Below are positions 63,352-64,000 of a DNA stretch of 64,000 nucleotides, piece after piece. Within the stretch, counting starts at the first letter, position 1, and each line of letters starts with the position of its first letter. Both the position numbers and the translations under genes were made by a program. The stretch is from the NCBI GenBank assembly GCA_964036195.1, contig OZ038452.1, forward strand, positions 23,509,785-23,573,784. The letters are read 5' to 3'. This DNA comes from Sphaerolaimus hirsutus (Eukaryota > Nematoda > Chromadorea > Monhysterida > Sphaerolaimidae). The notes below the pieces were generated by a model, which saw nothing but the letters and a program-made list of their open reading frames with translations, made no database searches and was not told the origin of the DNA.

Positions 63352-64000
63352 GTGCGTGGCGCTCCCAACCCAAAACACGCCATGGCGCTTTTGGCGCTTG
63401 GCGCAAACGTCCTGGCGTTTTTTACATCAGTACATTAGACTATAGCTCGACAGGGTTTTTTATTCCTGTTTTTGTTAGCTGCACTGCCAATTACAATCGT
63501 ATTCATCGAATCGCGTAGTGTATAATTTCAGATGCTTCAAATTAATCGATTTGAATCGAAAAATTTACTCGGTTTTATTAATTTCGCATTTTTGGCGTCG
63601 AAAAAGTCTCCGAAAATGTCTCGAAAATGCCGTGGCGACGTTGCCAGATTCCCAGATATTCTTAGCATTTTTTCATCAGTCAAAAAGTTATTTCTTGCGA
63701 CCTGCTTTTGCGTGCCGTGGGTTATCAGCGGCAGAAATATCATTATTACTTCTTCGAAGCGCATTTTCTCAGGGTTCGAATTTCGTCCACTTTGATTTGA
63801 AGTGTGGAGGTTCGTTTGATGGCCACTATTATGACGAGTGAATTGCACATTTGATCAATCGCTAGTTTCCAACTATTCGCTAAATTTTTTGGAAATTGAT
63901 TCACGCTGTGGCGCCTCATCATGACGAATCAAAAATTTTTAATGAAAAAGTAAATGCACAAAACGTCGTTTCTGTGCGATGAAATAAATATGAACACAAT
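63352..64000. other. No gene recognised; GGCGC-type scrap
   Basis: GGCGCTTTTGGCGCTTGGCGC at about 63381 is a fragment of the TAGTGATGG/GGCGCC MITE family. Further EGF exons are expected on the minus strand beyond 62509, but I find no Cys-rich frame with splice sites here. Confidence 0.45.

Noticed and set aside
63537..63848. Minus-strand 103-codon frame as a further EGF exon
   Set aside because: Only AT-rich sequence without the Cys pattern or splice sites of the gene.

Overview
The window reads as nuclear DNA of an invertebrate animal, most likely an ecdysozoan (perhaps a nematode; this is inference and the species is not identifiable). It holds two intron-rich host genes, three LTR retroelements and a dense mass of small inverted-repeat elements. 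AT-rich non-coding DNA with long C/G runs separates short, GC-richer exons. No bacterial operons, rRNA, tRNA or CRISPR arrays were seen.

Layout. 1-19274: no convincing host gene; a CCGAA pentamer satellite, hAT-type MITEs with exact 8-bp target duplications, 'TACCGTA' inverted-repeat elements and foldbacks, often nested. 19275-32199 (+): an eight-exon seven-transmembrane receptor of the FMRFamide/neuropeptide type, about 594 aa, all splice phases consistent. Intron 3 carries a Ty3/gypsy element on the opposite strand (21037-27871). 33410-38199 (+): an LTR element with identical 446-bp LTRs and only Gag-protease (no RT or integrase), inserted in a hAT MITE. 38613-62509 (-): the 3' thirteen exons of a single-pass membrane protein with many EGF-type modules; the 5' end lies beyond the window. 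Its largest intron contains a 12-kb BEL/Pao element with Gag, Pol and an Env-like region (45578-57638, +), which itself sits inside an older TACCGTA element.

Most interesting points. (1) A near-palindromic element family begins GTGCCA and ends CCCC(C)AG, i.e. like an intron; one copy (30277-30471) coincides base-for-base with an intron of the receptor gene, as expected of an introner. (2) The gypsy polyprotein appears to continue through two in-frame introns (89 and 207 nt) into a coiled-coil and an acidic Ser-rich tail. (3) The BEL/Pao element is saturated on its sense strand with the pentamer TCACA in every reading frame and in the LTRs. (4) Past the Env membrane anchor of the BEL element two reading frames stay open together for about 900 nt, one carrying PSAP and PPQY motifs. 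(5) The Gag-only element has a leader with six near-perfect hairpins sharing the loop ACTGG/GCTGG.

All counts and alignments were done by eye; no database was searched.
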